Shown: positions 9,104-17,560 of the stretch, in pieces
Layout of the letters: each line of letters begins with the position of its first letter
How positions within the stretch are numbered: position 1 is the stretch's first letter
Source: Marvinbryantia formatexigens
Lineage (GTDB): Bacteria > Bacillota > Clostridia > Oscillospirales > Ruminococcaceae
Direction: 5' to 3'
Assembly: GCA_021771035.1 (NCBI GenBank)
Contig: JAETPU010000001.1
Coordinates: forward strand, 248,001 to 312,000
DNA length: 64,000 nucleotides
Notes under the pieces: model-generated
Seen by the model: the letters and a program-made list of their open reading frames with translations, nothing else
Databases searched by the model: none
Told to the model about the DNA's origin: nothing
Position numbers and translations under genes: made by a program

Positions 9104-11470
9104 TCAATTTCTAAATTCCCCGGCTTCGAGCGTTCTGCTCTCTGAGACTTTGAGTGTGAGCATTTTTTTGACGCCATGATAGCTCAGGCACACCGCGGTA
9201 TCCCGCAGCGCCGTCACTGCAGCTTTGCTCAATACACCGTTTTCCCACTGCAAATCCAGCTTCACAGCACCCTTGGCAAACAGCCCTTTGACAAATCCGT
9301 CCTTCCACTTATGAGGCAGCGCGGGGAGCAGATAGATAACCCCGTCCTCATTCTGCACCAGCATTTCGCAAACGCCGGCTACGGTACCAAAATTTCCGTC
9401 AATCTGAAACGGCGGATGGGCGTCAAACAGATTGGGATAGGTTCCGCCACCGTTATGCATATTTTCCTCATTGGTATCCACCAGCCGCAGCTGGCGTTCC
9501 ATGAGCTTTAAGACATGATCCCCATCCAGAAGGCGGGCCCAGTGGTTCATCTTCCAGCTCAGGCTCCAGCCGGTTCCATCATCTCCGCGCAGCTCCAAGC
9601 TGCGGCGGCAGGCCTGGGCCAGTTCGGGAGTTTTACGCGGGGAAATATCATGCCCCGGGTACAGGGAGTACAAATGGGAGGTATGCCGGTGGAGCGGCTC
9701 CACCTCCTCATATTCCACATCCCACTCCAGAAGCTGGCCCTTAGAGCCGGTTTGATAGGGCGCCAGGCGTCCCAGCGCATGGCGCAGCTGGGCGGCAAAC
9801 TCCTCATCCACCCCCAGAATTTGGGCGGCACGGCAGACAATTTGGAAATTGTCCCGGATGATGGACATGGTCATGGTGGTGGTTTTGGCAACGGCCCTGT
9901 CCTTACCCTCCAAGAAGAAGTGGTTCTCCGGCGAGGTGGACGGGCAGGCAATCAGGTGTCCGGTTTCATCCTGTGTGAGAATATCATAGAGGAATAGTGC
10001 CGCCTGCTTCAGGATGGGATAGGCCGTATCCCGCAGAAAGGCTTCATCCAGCGTGTAGTCGTACTGCTCCATCAAGTGACGGCTCAGCCAGCCAGCCGCC
10101 ATAGGCCAAAAGGCAAACACCGCACAGCCTTCGCGCTTGGTGCCCACAGGATTTGTCAGCCGCCAGATATCCGTGTTGTGGAACGCTGTAAACCCGCGGA
10201 CTCCGAAATAGACCTGCGCCGTATGGCTGCCCCTCTGGCACATCTCCCTGAGGAGCCGCACCATCGGTTCGTGGCAGGAGAAGTACCCACAGGGCAATAC
10301 CGGCCAGTAGTTCATCTCGGTATTGATGTTGACGGTATAATTGGAGCTCCAAGGCGCACGCATATGCCGGTTCCAAATCCCCTGCAGGTTGGTGGGCTGC
10401 GTGCCCTCTCTTGAAGCGCTGAGAATCAAGTAGCGCCCAAAATTAAACAGCAGCGGGATAAGGCTTGGATCCGATTCATGCCCGGTATAGTTTTTTAAGC
10501 GCTCATCCGTGGGCAGGCGGGACTGCTGGTTTTCCCCCAAAGAAAACTGGTTCTGCTCAAACAGCGGGACAAAATCCGCCAGGTGCGCCTGGAGCAGCTC
10601 CTCATAGCCAATGGAGTTCAGTTGCTCCAGAGCCTCTGCACAGGCGTTTTTATACTCCTTCCCCTCTAAAAAGGGATGTTTATCGAAGCCATTGAAGCTG
10701 GTTTTTACCGTAAAGCGCAGAAGAACCTCACGGGCGTTCTCTACAATCAGGGCGTTTTTTTCCGGGCAGACATTTCCGCCCACAGCCTGGACGCTCGCCA
10801 TCGCCCGCAGGCAGATGCCGCGGCGCTGGGGATCCTCCTCATAGAGAACGGAAGGCTCTGTATCCACATAGGGCGGCATACAAACTCCCGGGCACTCGGC
10901 ATCCAGCACCAGGGCGCCGTCTGTCACGCTGCCGGCTCCCTTGAGCTGCGTTTCCATCGTAATTTTCAGGGAAAGCCCCTGGGGAGCGTCTGTTTTCAGC
11001 CGCATCACAAGGCCGTCATGGGGTGCGCTGACAAAACATTCCCGCTCGTAGGAATACCCTCCCAGCGTGTAGGAAACTCCCGCCACCCCCTTATGCAGGC
11101 ACAAGCTCCGGCAGTAGTTCTCCGGTTCCCCCTGAGGCTGGCCTAAAAACTCTAAGCAGAGATCCCCCAGCGGCAGGTAGCTTTCGCTCCAGCGGCCGGT
11201 CATCTCCTGTTCGATATAGGTTTGGCACTCGTCGAGTTTTCCCTCCAGAGCCAGGGCACGGGCCTTCTCAAAAACGGAGCTGTCCTTCACAGCATCGGTA
11301 TTTCTGGGATAACCGGACCAAAGGGTGTCCTCATTCAGAGAAATCACTTCTTTTTGGACGCCGGAAAACACCATGGCGCCGATCCTACCGTTTCCCAGGG
11401 GCAGGGCCTCCTCCCACACCCGGGCACTTTGGCGGTACCAAAGCTTAGTCTGTGTTGTTTGCATCTTCAT
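9104..11470 (-). CDS. Glycoside hydrolase family 95 alpha-L-fucosidase
   Basis: A 788-residue inverting alpha-1,2-L-fucosidase-type enzyme. The opening WYRQSARVWEEALPLGNGRI, then NEDTLWSGYPRNT, QGIWNRHMRAPWSSNY, NTEMNYWPVLPCG and the C-terminal DGTGWSLSWKMNHWARL are hallmark GH95 segments. No signal peptide. ATG 11470 was chosen for GGAAGG 9 nt upstream. It lies 38 nt after a sulfatase stop and 54 nt before the GH20 gene. Removing terminal Fuc, sulfate and HexNAc from one oligosaccharide fits host mucin or milk glycan use; that substrate is an inference. Confidence 0.93.
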   Translation of the reverse strand: MKMQTTQTKLWYRQSARVWEEALPLGNGRIGAMVFSGVQKEVISLNEDTLWSGYPRNTDAVKDSSVFEKARALALEGKLDECQTYIEQEMTGRWSESYLPLGDLCLEFLGQPQGEPENYCRSLCLHKGVAGVSYTLGGYSYERECFVSAPHDGLVMRLKTDAPQGLSLKITMETQLKGAGSVTDGALVLDAECPGVCMPPYVDTEPSVLYEEDPQRRGICLRAMASVQAVGGNVCPEKNALIVENAREVLLRFTVKTSFNGFDKHPFLEGKEYKNACAEALEQLNSIGYEELLQAHLADFVPLFEQNQFSLGENQQSRLPTDERLKNYTGHESDPSLIPLLFNFGRYLILSASREGTQPTNLQGIWNRHMRAPWSSNYTVNINTEMNYWPVLPCGYFSCHEPMVRLLREMCQRGSHTAQVYFGVRGFTAFHNTDIWRLTNPVGTKREGCAVFAFWPMAAGWLSRHLMEQYDYTLDEAFLRDTAYPILKQAALFLYDILTQDETGHLIACPSTSPENHFFLEGKDRAVAKTTTMTMSIIRDNFQIVCRAAQILGVDEEFAAQLRHALGRLAPYQTGSKGQLLEWDVEYEEVEPLHRHTSHLYSLYPGHDISPRKTPELAQACRRSLELRGDDGTGWSLSWKMNHWARLLDGDHVLKLMERQLRLVDTNEENMHNGGGTYPNLFDAHPPFQIDGNFGTVAGVCEMLVQNEDGVIYLLPALPHKWKDGFVKGLFAKGAVKLDLQWENGVLSKAAVTALRDTAVCLSYHGVKKMLTLKVSESRTLEAGEFRN

Positions 11471-11508
11471 TCGTTTTGTCCTTCCCTGCACACAGGCGTT
11501 CCCGCCTT

Positions 11509-13041
11509 TTACTTTTCTGCTTTGCTGTTATCGGCTGCCTTTTCGTCAATATGTACTTTGGCGCGTACTGCCTGGACCATCTCCAGCCCGGTGGCATAAT
11601 CCAGCTGGCGGGGCTCATATTCCTCGTTTTCCCGCTGGCGGGTATACCCGGTATAGTGCCAGGTGGCTTCCCGTGCGTCCGTTCTCCAGGGACGGCGTTC
11701 CCAGTAGTAGCCGCGGAAGGGATCCCGGGTATCGTTCATCCAGCCCAGAAGCGCATCGTGCAGGCGATCCCGCTGTGCTGCATAGTGTTCGGAATCAATG
11801 AGGTTTTTCATCTCATAGGGATCGCTGTGCAGGTCGTAGAACTCATCGGTACAGAGCAAATTGACCACCAGCTTGTACCGTCCGTCCGTGACCCCGCGCA
11901 TCAGCTGCAGTCCGCCGAAGCCGTCGTGATCCACCTCATAGCGCCCGAACTCTGTGAACACATAGTCGTTCACCTTTACAGAGGTATCCCGGAGCATGGG
12001 CAAAAGGCTCTTGCCCTCCATCAGCTTGGGGACCGGGACCCCCATATACTCCAAAATCATGGGCGCCAAATTGATATGGGAGACCGGCTCGTTCACCTGG
12101 ACGCCCTTATCGAACCCATATACGATCAGCGGGATGCGCGCAACCTCGTCATACATCACAGGACCCTTGTTGGTGATACAGTGGGACTGCATGGCGTCTC
12201 CATGATCCGAAGTAAAGATAATGACCGCGTCCGGCGCCTGGCGTTTGACAGCCTCGATCACCCGGCCGATCTCATAGTCCACATAGGAATTGCAGCCGAA
12301 GAAGTACGGATCCCCGATGGGCACGGTATCCCTGTCCGCGTTCACATTCTCCCCTGCCCACACCTTCTGGTACTCCGGTTTTCCCTCCAAAGTGTCATAC
12401 ACATTGGGATACCGGGGAAACTGGAAGTCCTTGTACATGGAGGCATAGGGCTCGGGGCACAGGCAGGGGTCGTGAGGCTCGTCATAGGAGACCACCAGGA
12501 AAAAGTCCTCGTCCCGGTAATGCTCCAAAAAGTCCAAAGCCCGCTTGGTGCAGCGGTTTCCATAGGTGAAGCTCTCATCGATGCCCTCTTCATTGGTGGC
12601 GGGGATCCGGGATTTCACCCGCTCATCCCGGGAGAGCTCCTCCAGATAGGTGCGCATATCATACCAGTAGTTGGGGTCCCAGCCCTCGGGGCATTCCCCT
12701 GTGCCGAAATAATCGCCCCCGTCCAAATGGTACTTTCCAATATACGCCGAATGGATTCCATTGTCGCTCAGCCGCTGGCCCACGGTTTTTACATTGGCCC
12801 CCATGGCAAGGCTGTTGGTGAACATCCCGTTTGAATGGGGATAGGTTCCCGTAAAAATGGCGGAACGAGCCGGGCCGCACACCGGCTGGCAGGTATAGGC
12901 CTTATTAAACTGAATTCCCTCCTCGGACAGCGCATCCAGGCAAGGGGTTTTCAGCCCGGTGTCCCGATAGCAGTTCAGCATATCGGCCCGGGTGGTATCG
13001 GTCATGATAAAGACAATCTGTTTTTTCTCTTTCACTGACAC
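11509..13041 (-). CDS. Type I sulfatase
   Basis: A 510-residue sulfatase and first gene of the operon with the GH95 and GH20 genes. Metal motif FIMTDTTRADM lies at residues 11-21, signature C55-G-P-A-R59 with formylglycine Cys55, and FTSDHGDAMQSH supplies further metal ligands. No signal peptide. Two GTG codons compete as start: the first is 4 nt and the second (13035) 10 nt after AAGGAG. The second would give MKEKKQIVFIMTD and is nearly as likely. Like its neighbours it needs an anSME maturase from elsewhere in the genome. Confidence 0.9.
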   Translation of the reverse strand: MSVKEKKQIVFIMTDTTRADMLNCYRDTGLKTPCLDALSEEGIQFNKAYTCQPVCGPARSAIFTGTYPHSNGMFTNSLAMGANVKTVGQRLSDNGIHSAYIGKYHLDGGDYFGTGECPEGWDPNYWYDMRTYLEELSRDERVKSRIPATNEEGIDESFTYGNRCTKRALDFLEHYRDEDFFLVVSYDEPHDPCLCPEPYASMYKDFQFPRYPNVYDTLEGKPEYQKVWAGENVNADRDTVPIGDPYFFGCNSYVDYEIGRVIEAVKRQAPDAVIIFTSDHGDAMQSHCITNKGPVMYDEVARIPLIVYGFDKGVQVNEPVSHINLAPMILEYMGVPVPKLMEGKSLLPMLRDTSVKVNDYVFTEFGRYEVDHDGFGGLQLMRGVTDGRYKLVVNLLCTDEFYDLHSDPYEMKNLIDSEHYAAQRDRLHDALLGWMNDTRDPFRGYYWERRPWRTDAREATWHYTGYTRQRENEEYEPRQLDYATGLEMVQAVRAKVHIDEKAADNSKAEK

Positions 13042-13087
13042 TCAACTCCTTCACAGCGGCGTTTTCCCCGCCGCCGATTCTTGTCTT

Positions 13088-13143
13088 ATAGTATCACAAT
13101 TCCCGGAATGCCCGCAATAGGTTTTGTAATATTGTACCAAACC
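13088..13143 (-). promoter_or_regulatory. Candidate promoter and upstream palindrome of the sulfatase-GH95-GH20 operon
   Basis: On the minus strand TTGCGG (13112-13117) and TACTAT (13088-13093) lie 18 nt apart. Directly upstream, GGTTTTGTA (13120-13128) mirrors TACCAAACC (13135-13143) with one mismatch. A palindrome just before a weak -35 box is where an activator would bind, and the AraC gene nearby is a candidate. This is inference. Confidence 0.35.
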
Positions 13144-13402
13144 CTTTTCATCTTTTCAGGGCGTCCCCTGTGCCCAGGGCGGTTTTCTCTGGGCATTGGG
13201 CCCGTCCGGGCCGGCATAAGCGCTTCTTTCAGCGGCAAGGCGCAAGCCCAAATTATCTCTCGGCCTGGAGCCTCTTTTGCGGGTATCCGGTACCATTGCC
13301 TGATTTTATCTTGTAATTTTGGGAGAGTATGGTATCCTTAAAGAGACGTATGCTTTGCAACTGATCTGCAACCAATACCCTATTTTAAGGAGGCTGTTCA
13401 AC

Positions 13403-14863
13403 TTGTCAAGACCAAATATTGTCCTGCTCATGACCGATCAGATGCGCGGGGACTGCCTGGGAATTGCCGGGCACCCGGATGTTAAAACGCCCTATCTGGA
13501 TACCCTGGCCACCCGGGGCGTGCTGTTTGACCGCGCCTATTCCGCGTGTCCCAGCTGTATTCCGGCCCGCGCCGCCCTGCACACCGGCATGAGCCAGGAG
13601 CACCACGGACGTGTGGGCTATGAGGACGGCGTGCCCTTCCGATATGAAAACACCCTGGCCGGGGAGCTCAAAAAGGCGGGGTATTACACCCAGTGTGTGG
13701 GTAAAATGCACGTGCATCCCCTGCGCAACCTGATGGGTTTTGATCACATTGAACTCCACGACGGCGCTCTCGGTTACTACCGCCGTCCCGATATCCCCTA
13801 CTATGAGAGCCAGAAGGTGGCGGACGACTATTTTTACTGGCTCAAAAATGAAAAGGGCGTCTCCTATGACGTGGCAGACACCGGGATCCAGTGTAATTCC
13901 TGGGTTTCCCGCCCCTGGCCTTATGAGGAAGAGCTGCATCCCACCAACTGGGTTGCCCAGCGCTCCATCGATTTTCTGCGCCGGCGCGACCGGGACAAGC
14001 CCTTCTTCCTGTTTGCCTCCTTTGTGCGGCCCCATCCCCCCTTTGACGCTCCCCAGTGTTATTTTGATCTATACCGGGATATGCCCATCCACCAGCCGCC
14101 CATCGGCGACTGGGCGGACACGGAGCGCTGCAAGCGCGAAGGGCGCATCATCGACTCCCTGTACGGCATCGCGGATGAGGAGATGGTCCGCCAGGCACAG
14201 ATTGGCTATTACGCCTGCATCACCCATGTGGATCATCAGATAGGCCGCATCATCAACGCCCTTACCGATGAGGGCATTATGGATAACACCATCTTCCTGT
14301 TCTGCTCCGATCACGGGGAGATGCTGGGGGATCACCACACCTACCGCAAGGCCCGCGCCCAGGAGGGCAGCGCGCACATCCCCTTCTTTATCTCCGGGCC
14401 TGAGCGTCTCATCGGGCGCCACGGCGTCTGCCATGAAGTGGCGGAGCTGCGGGATGTGATGCCCACAATCCTGGACTACGTGGGCGCCCCCATTCCGGAT
14501 TCGGTGGACGGCGCTCCCCTGCGCCCGGTGATAGAGGACGGCGCTCCCCTGCGGGAATATCTCCATGGCGAACACAGCCTGGGAGAGGTCTCCAACCAGT
14601 TCATCGTCACCAAAACGGACAAATATATCTGGGAAAACCAGACCGGACGGGAATTCTATTTCCGCCTGGATACGGATCCCCAGGAGACCCACAACGCAAT
14701 TGGCGACGCCCAATACCGGGAGCGTATCGCCTATCTGCGCGGGCTGCTGATTCAGGCCCTTGACGGCCGCGAAGAGGGCTACACCGACGGCGTGCACCTG
14801 ATCCCGGGAAAAACCCCGGTGGACGGGCTGGAACACCTGTACCGCAGCGTGGGCAGAAAGTAG
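13403..14863 (+). CDS. Type I sulfatase, divergent from the glycosidase operon
   Basis: A 486-residue sulfatase transcribed away from the other two. Metal motif LLMTDQMRGDC is at residues 8-18, formylglycine signature C52-I-P-A-R56, and FCSDHGEMLGDHHTY completes the site. The N-terminus, MSRPNIVLLMTD, starts at a TTG placed 9 nt after a perfect AAGGAGG; the frame is open further upstream, but that part has no sulfatase similarity. Cytoplasmic by prediction. Sequence resembles the uncharacterised arylsulfatase/phosphonate-hydrolase branch. A tiny membrane-protein frame follows. Confidence 0.9.
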   Translation: MSRPNIVLLMTDQMRGDCLGIAGHPDVKTPYLDTLATRGVLFDRAYSACPSCIPARAALHTGMSQEHHGRVGYEDGVPFRYENTLAGELKKAGYYTQCVGKMHVHPLRNLMGFDHIELHDGALGYYRRPDIPYYESQKVADDYFYWLKNEKGVSYDVADTGIQCNSWVSRPWPYEEELHPTNWVAQRSIDFLRRRDRDKPFFLFASFVRPHPPFDAPQCYFDLYRDMPIHQPPIGDWADTERCKREGRIIDSLYGIADEEMVRQAQIGYYACITHVDHQIGRIINALTDEGIMDNTIFLFCSDHGEMLGDHHTYRKARAQEGSAHIPFFISGPERLIGRHGVCHEVAELRDVMPTILDYVGAPIPDSVDGAPLRPVIEDGAPLREYLHGEHSLGEVSNQFIVTKTDKYIWENQTGREFYFRLDTDPQETHNAIGDAQYRERIAYLRGLLIQALDGREEGYTDGVHLIPGKTPVDGLEHLYRSVGRK

Positions 14864-14875
14864 AGGGACGCAATT

Positions 14876-14992
14876 ATGAATGAAAACCGGCAGAAGCCCT
14901 CATCAAAAAAGGTTCTGCTGATGACATTAGTTGTCATCGCAATCCTGATTGCCATCGGTTTTGTCTCCGAACTCCTGCACCTGCCTGGATAA
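14876..14992 (+). CDS. Small single-pass membrane protein, 38 aa
   Basis: A 38-residue frame starting 12 nt after the sulfatase stop. Its polar N-terminus is rich in Lys, Gln and Asn, and one hydrophobic helix (LLMTLVVIAILIAIGFV) fills residues 14-30. A weak GGGACG ribosome site precedes the ATG. A strong terminator follows within 20 nt, so it shares the sulfatase transcript. No family recognised; its position and amphipathic layout argue for a real gene, but it is too short to be sure. Confidence 0.5.
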   Translation: MNENRQKPSSKKVLLMTLVVIAILIAIGFVSELLHLPG

Positions 14993-15010
14993 GCAGGGCG
15001 AAAACGTTAA

Positions 15011-15053
15011 AAGCACGGCTGCCCAAGGATTTGTTGGGCAGCCGTGCTTTTTT
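15011..15053. terminator. Intrinsic terminator after the sulfatase unit
   Basis: A perfect 15-bp stem (AAGCACGGCTGCCCA and its complement) with a 9-nt loop and a T tract on the plus strand. The A-rich left flank lets it also stop the converging araC-type transcript. Confidence 0.9.
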
Positions 15054-15147
15054 GTTGCAGTTAATATTGCCAAGCTTCATTTCTATTGGAACCGCTCCCC
15101 CATTTTCCACCGTACAGCAGGACAGCCCAGATTGGCATCCGCTTCGA

Positions 15148-16314
15148 TCAAGCGGTAATGGATTTGCTGTACTCGCTGGGGGTGAGGTTGTATTTTTTTC
15201 GAAACTCCGTGGAAAAATAGCATACCGAACAGTAGCCCAGCATATCGGAGACCTGGGTGATGGTATAATTACCCATCTGAATTAAATGCTTGGCTTGCTC
15301 CAACCGTCTGTCCCGCACATAATCCGATACGCCGATGCCCACCTCATCCTTAAAGAGCTTGGACAGATGGGATTTACTCACGCACAGTCGCTTGGAGAGA
15401 AAATCCAGCGTCAGCTTGTAAGCAATATTTTCATCAATAATCCGCAGACAGTTGCTTACCACCTGGTTTTTGATCTGATTGGTGATGGTAGAGGGAATAT
15501 TGTGTGTAGCGGGCTTCTGTGCCTGAGACGCCCGGATCGCTGTGACAATCAGCTGGGTCAGCGCCGCTACCATCATCTCCTGGGCGTAGAGCATATCCAT
15601 ACGGTACTCCGAGAGAATCTGCTTTATGAGCTTGTGCATATTGGAGTCGGACTCTATCACCCTGCCGCACAGAATAGCCGGATCGCTGAGATTGATGTTA
15701 AAAGATACTGTAAAGAAGGAAAAAGGGTTTTTTCCCGCCGCCCGCTGGGAGTGGAACTGATTGGGCGCAAACAGCAGCATATCCCCCTGCCGGAGCTGGA
15801 AATCCTTCCCCTCAATGGTGCACACCATGGAACCGGAATCCACATAGGTGAGCTCCCAGTAGGGATGCCGCTCCCCCTTAAAGCGGAAGGAACGGGTGTG
15901 CTCCTGATAAAGCACGGTAAAAATCCTGTCGATATGAATGCTGGGATAAATCCCCTGCGCTGTCAGGGACTCCTCAATCTGACAGGTTTCCCCGCTGACA
16001 GGGGATGAGATTTCATAGATAAAATCACACTGATAGGGCAAAACGCAGAACCAAATTTGAGCCCTGAGCTTCACCGGTTTGTCCAGGAGAAACATCTTAA
16101 ATCCATGCTTGTTTTCACTGACAAACAGCACGCCAACTCCGTCCAGGGGTTCCAGCAAAACCTCCTGCCCAAAACGGCAGAGCTCATTGGAACGCCCGGA
16201 GGTCGGGTTCATTCGTCTGGTTTCGTAGCCACTCTGCCGGGGTTTCACGGCAGGCTGCTGCATAAAAGCGCCATATTTTGAAAATTCCACTGCATTAATT
16301 TCCAGAATCTTCAT
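15148..16314 (-). CDS. AraC family transcriptional regulator
   Basis: A 388-residue regulator. The C-terminal 100 residues carry two helix-turn-helix motifs (LTLDFLSKRLCVSKSHLSKLF and the ITQVSDMLGYCSVCYFSTEF region). A cupin-like effector domain (about 130-230, YWELTYVDSGSMVCTIEGKD) precedes it. The first 100 residues, opening MKILEINAVEFSKYGAFMQ, resemble ureidoglycolate-lyase/DUF4867-type cupins, an unusual extra sensor domain. AGAGGAA sits 8 nt before the ATG. It lies beside the sulfatase/fucosidase/hexosaminidase genes and is a likely regulator of them, though no binding data exist. A small membrane gene precedes it by 24 nt. Confidence 0.9.
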   Translation of the reverse strand: MKILEINAVEFSKYGAFMQQPAVKPRQSGYETRRMNPTSGRSNELCRFGQEVLLEPLDGVGVLFVSENKHGFKMFLLDKPVKLRAQIWFCVLPYQCDFIYEISSPVSGETCQIEESLTAQGIYPSIHIDRIFTVLYQEHTRSFRFKGERHPYWELTYVDSGSMVCTIEGKDFQLRQGDMLLFAPNQFHSQRAAGKNPFSFFTVSFNINLSDPAILCGRVIESDSNMHKLIKQILSEYRMDMLYAQEMMVAALTQLIVTAIRASQAQKPATHNIPSTITNQIKNQVVSNCLRIIDENIAYKLTLDFLSKRLCVSKSHLSKLFKDEVGIGVSDYVRDRRLEQAKHLIQMGNYTITQVSDMLGYCSVCYFSTEFRKKYNLTPSEYSKSITA

Positions 16315-16338
16315 TGCATCCGTTCCTCTTTGGGATCA

Positions 16339-16536
16339 TTAGTTTAACAGGTAGACGGGCCTTGTCACATAGTCCGCAGCCTCATCCTCCTGGGCCTGAA
16401 CTGTCCGATAGGGCACATCCACAGCCTGTGGTTCCCGGTAGCTCACCATATGGCAGGCCAGCCCGATACACGCCGCTGTCAGGCAGAGCAATAAAATTAA
16501 AATGACCGAAGTCTCCCAGGTTGCTCCCTTTTCCAT
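16339..16536 (-). CDS. Small membrane protein, 65 aa
   Basis: A 65-residue frame with one strong transmembrane helix (residues about 9-29, VILILLLCLTAACIGLACHM) and an acidic tail ending YVTRPVYLLN. The ATG at 16536 follows a GCGGGGA. It stops 24 nt before the AraC start, suggesting co-transcription. No recognised family. It could be a small sensor or be unrelated. Confidence 0.5.
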   Translation of the reverse strand: MEKGATWETSVILILLLCLTAACIGLACHMVSYREPQAVDVPYRTVQAQEDEAADYVTRPVYLLN

Positions 16537-16602
16537 GCAAATCCCCGCTTTCCGCCGAACACCTTGATAACCGGCAGTTTTTACTTTAGCTTTATGCGGC
16601 AA

Positions 16603-16854
16603 TTACACATTTTATGCCCTTTATGCGTGCCGGCGCGGCAGTTGTACAGAGCGCAGCCATAATGGAGCCGTCCTGTTCACCGGGGGTGTCCCTTATGCCC
16701 CACGCCGCAAGACGGGGGTTCAGCCTGAGCACCGTCTGTTTTCTTCACCGCCTGCGCAATAATATGCACGCAAAGCGTGAACATAACGGAAGCTAAACCC
16801 CAAAACATCCCGGCTGATATTGATTTCATGGTACCATGTACCCTCAAAAAATAC
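16603..16854. other. Intergenic between small membrane gene and rex
   Basis: No gene seen. It contains the palindrome at 16765-16783 and a perfect 12-bp palindrome CATGGTACCATG around 16828-16839. Confidence 0.4.
16765..16783. promoter_or_regulatory. GCGTGAACA-type inverted repeat, copy 1
   Basis: TGCACGC and GCGTGAACA flank AAA and are followed by TAACGGA. A closely related and more perfect site is at 56231-56251. Both follow an AT-rich, -10-like stretch. It looks like an operator of an unknown repressor or a short dispersed repeat. Confidence 0.35.
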
Positions 16855-16888
16855 AAGGGCCCGCACCTTTGAGTACAGGCCCTTTTTT
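16855..16888. terminator. Bidirectional terminator after rex
   Basis: Arms AAGGGCC (16855) and GGCCCTT (16878) flank a 16-nt loop, with T6 on the plus side and a T-rich tract on the minus side. It lies 9 nt past the rex stop. Confidence 0.75.
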
Positions 16889-16896
16889 GGGAAAGT

Positions 16897-17544
16897 CTAC
16901 TTTTCCCCGTCTACGGTATTGTTAATGCGGTAGCAAAGCGTCATCAGGCTGTCACCCAGATGGACATTTTCTACAATGATGCCCTGGTGCTCGATGGCAA
17001 TGTCATAATGGGAAAAATTCCAAAAAGCCTTCACACCCCAGCTCACAAGTTTTTCCGCCAGCTGCTGCGCCGCCTCCTTGGGAATGCAAAGAATTGCCAC
17101 GTCAGGATGATACGCGCGGCAATAGCGCTCCATCTCATCGGTATGCAGCACAGTGAGCCCACGCACGCTTTCCCCTGCCACCTGGGGACTGGAATCAAAA
17201 ATGGCGGAAAGCGTAAAGCCCTTTGTCTCAAAGGCCATATGAGTGGCGATGGCACGCCCCAAATTTCCAGCTCCCACTAAAATGGCCCGAAGCCCTTGAT
17301 CCAAGCCGAGAATTTTTCCAATTTCCGCGTGCAGCGCCGGAACATTGTACCCGTACCCCTGCTGGCCGAAGCCGCCGAAGCAGTTGAGATCCTGGCGGAT
17401 CTGTGAGGCTGTCAGCCCCATTTTTGACGAGAGCTCCCGTGAGGAGATCCGGTGAACGCCTGCCTTGAGCAAATCCTCCAAAAACCGGTGATACCTGGGG
17501 AGACGGCGCACAACAGACAGCGACACCCCTTCATACTTTGCCAT
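16897..17544 (-). CDS. rex: Redox-sensing transcriptional repressor Rex
   Basis: A 215-residue Rex protein, which senses the NADH/NAD+ ratio and represses fermentation genes when NADH is low. The N-terminal winged helix (residues about 1-75) includes the recognition region SKMGLTASQIRQDLNCFG. The Rossmann NAD(H) site GAGNLG is at 91-96. The C-terminal helix swaps between subunits. ATG at 17544 has AGAGGA upstream; length matches the family. It lies 16 nt after the isocitrate/isopropylmalate-type dehydrogenase gene, and a Rex-like operator sits over their promoter, so it probably represses itself. Confidence 0.97.
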   Translation of the reverse strand: MAKYEGVSLSVVRRLPRYHRFLEDLLKAGVHRISSRELSSKMGLTASQIRQDLNCFGGFGQQGYGYNVPALHAEIGKILGLDQGLRAILVGAGNLGRAIATHMAFETKGFTLSAIFDSSPQVAGESVRGLTVLHTDEMERYCRAYHPDVAILCIPKEAAQQLAEKLVSWGVKAFWNFSHYDIAIEHQGIIVENVHLGDSLMTLCYRINNTVDGEK

Positions 17545-17560
17545 GAATATTCCTCTTTCC

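Noticed and set aside
11452-12834. Long plus-strand frame opposite a sulfatase (460 codons)
   Set aside because: Same reason; the minus-strand frame carries all sulfatase motifs.
16828-16839. Perfect palindrome CATGGTACCATG as an operator
   Set aside because: Single copy, short and without a promoter nearby; could be chance.
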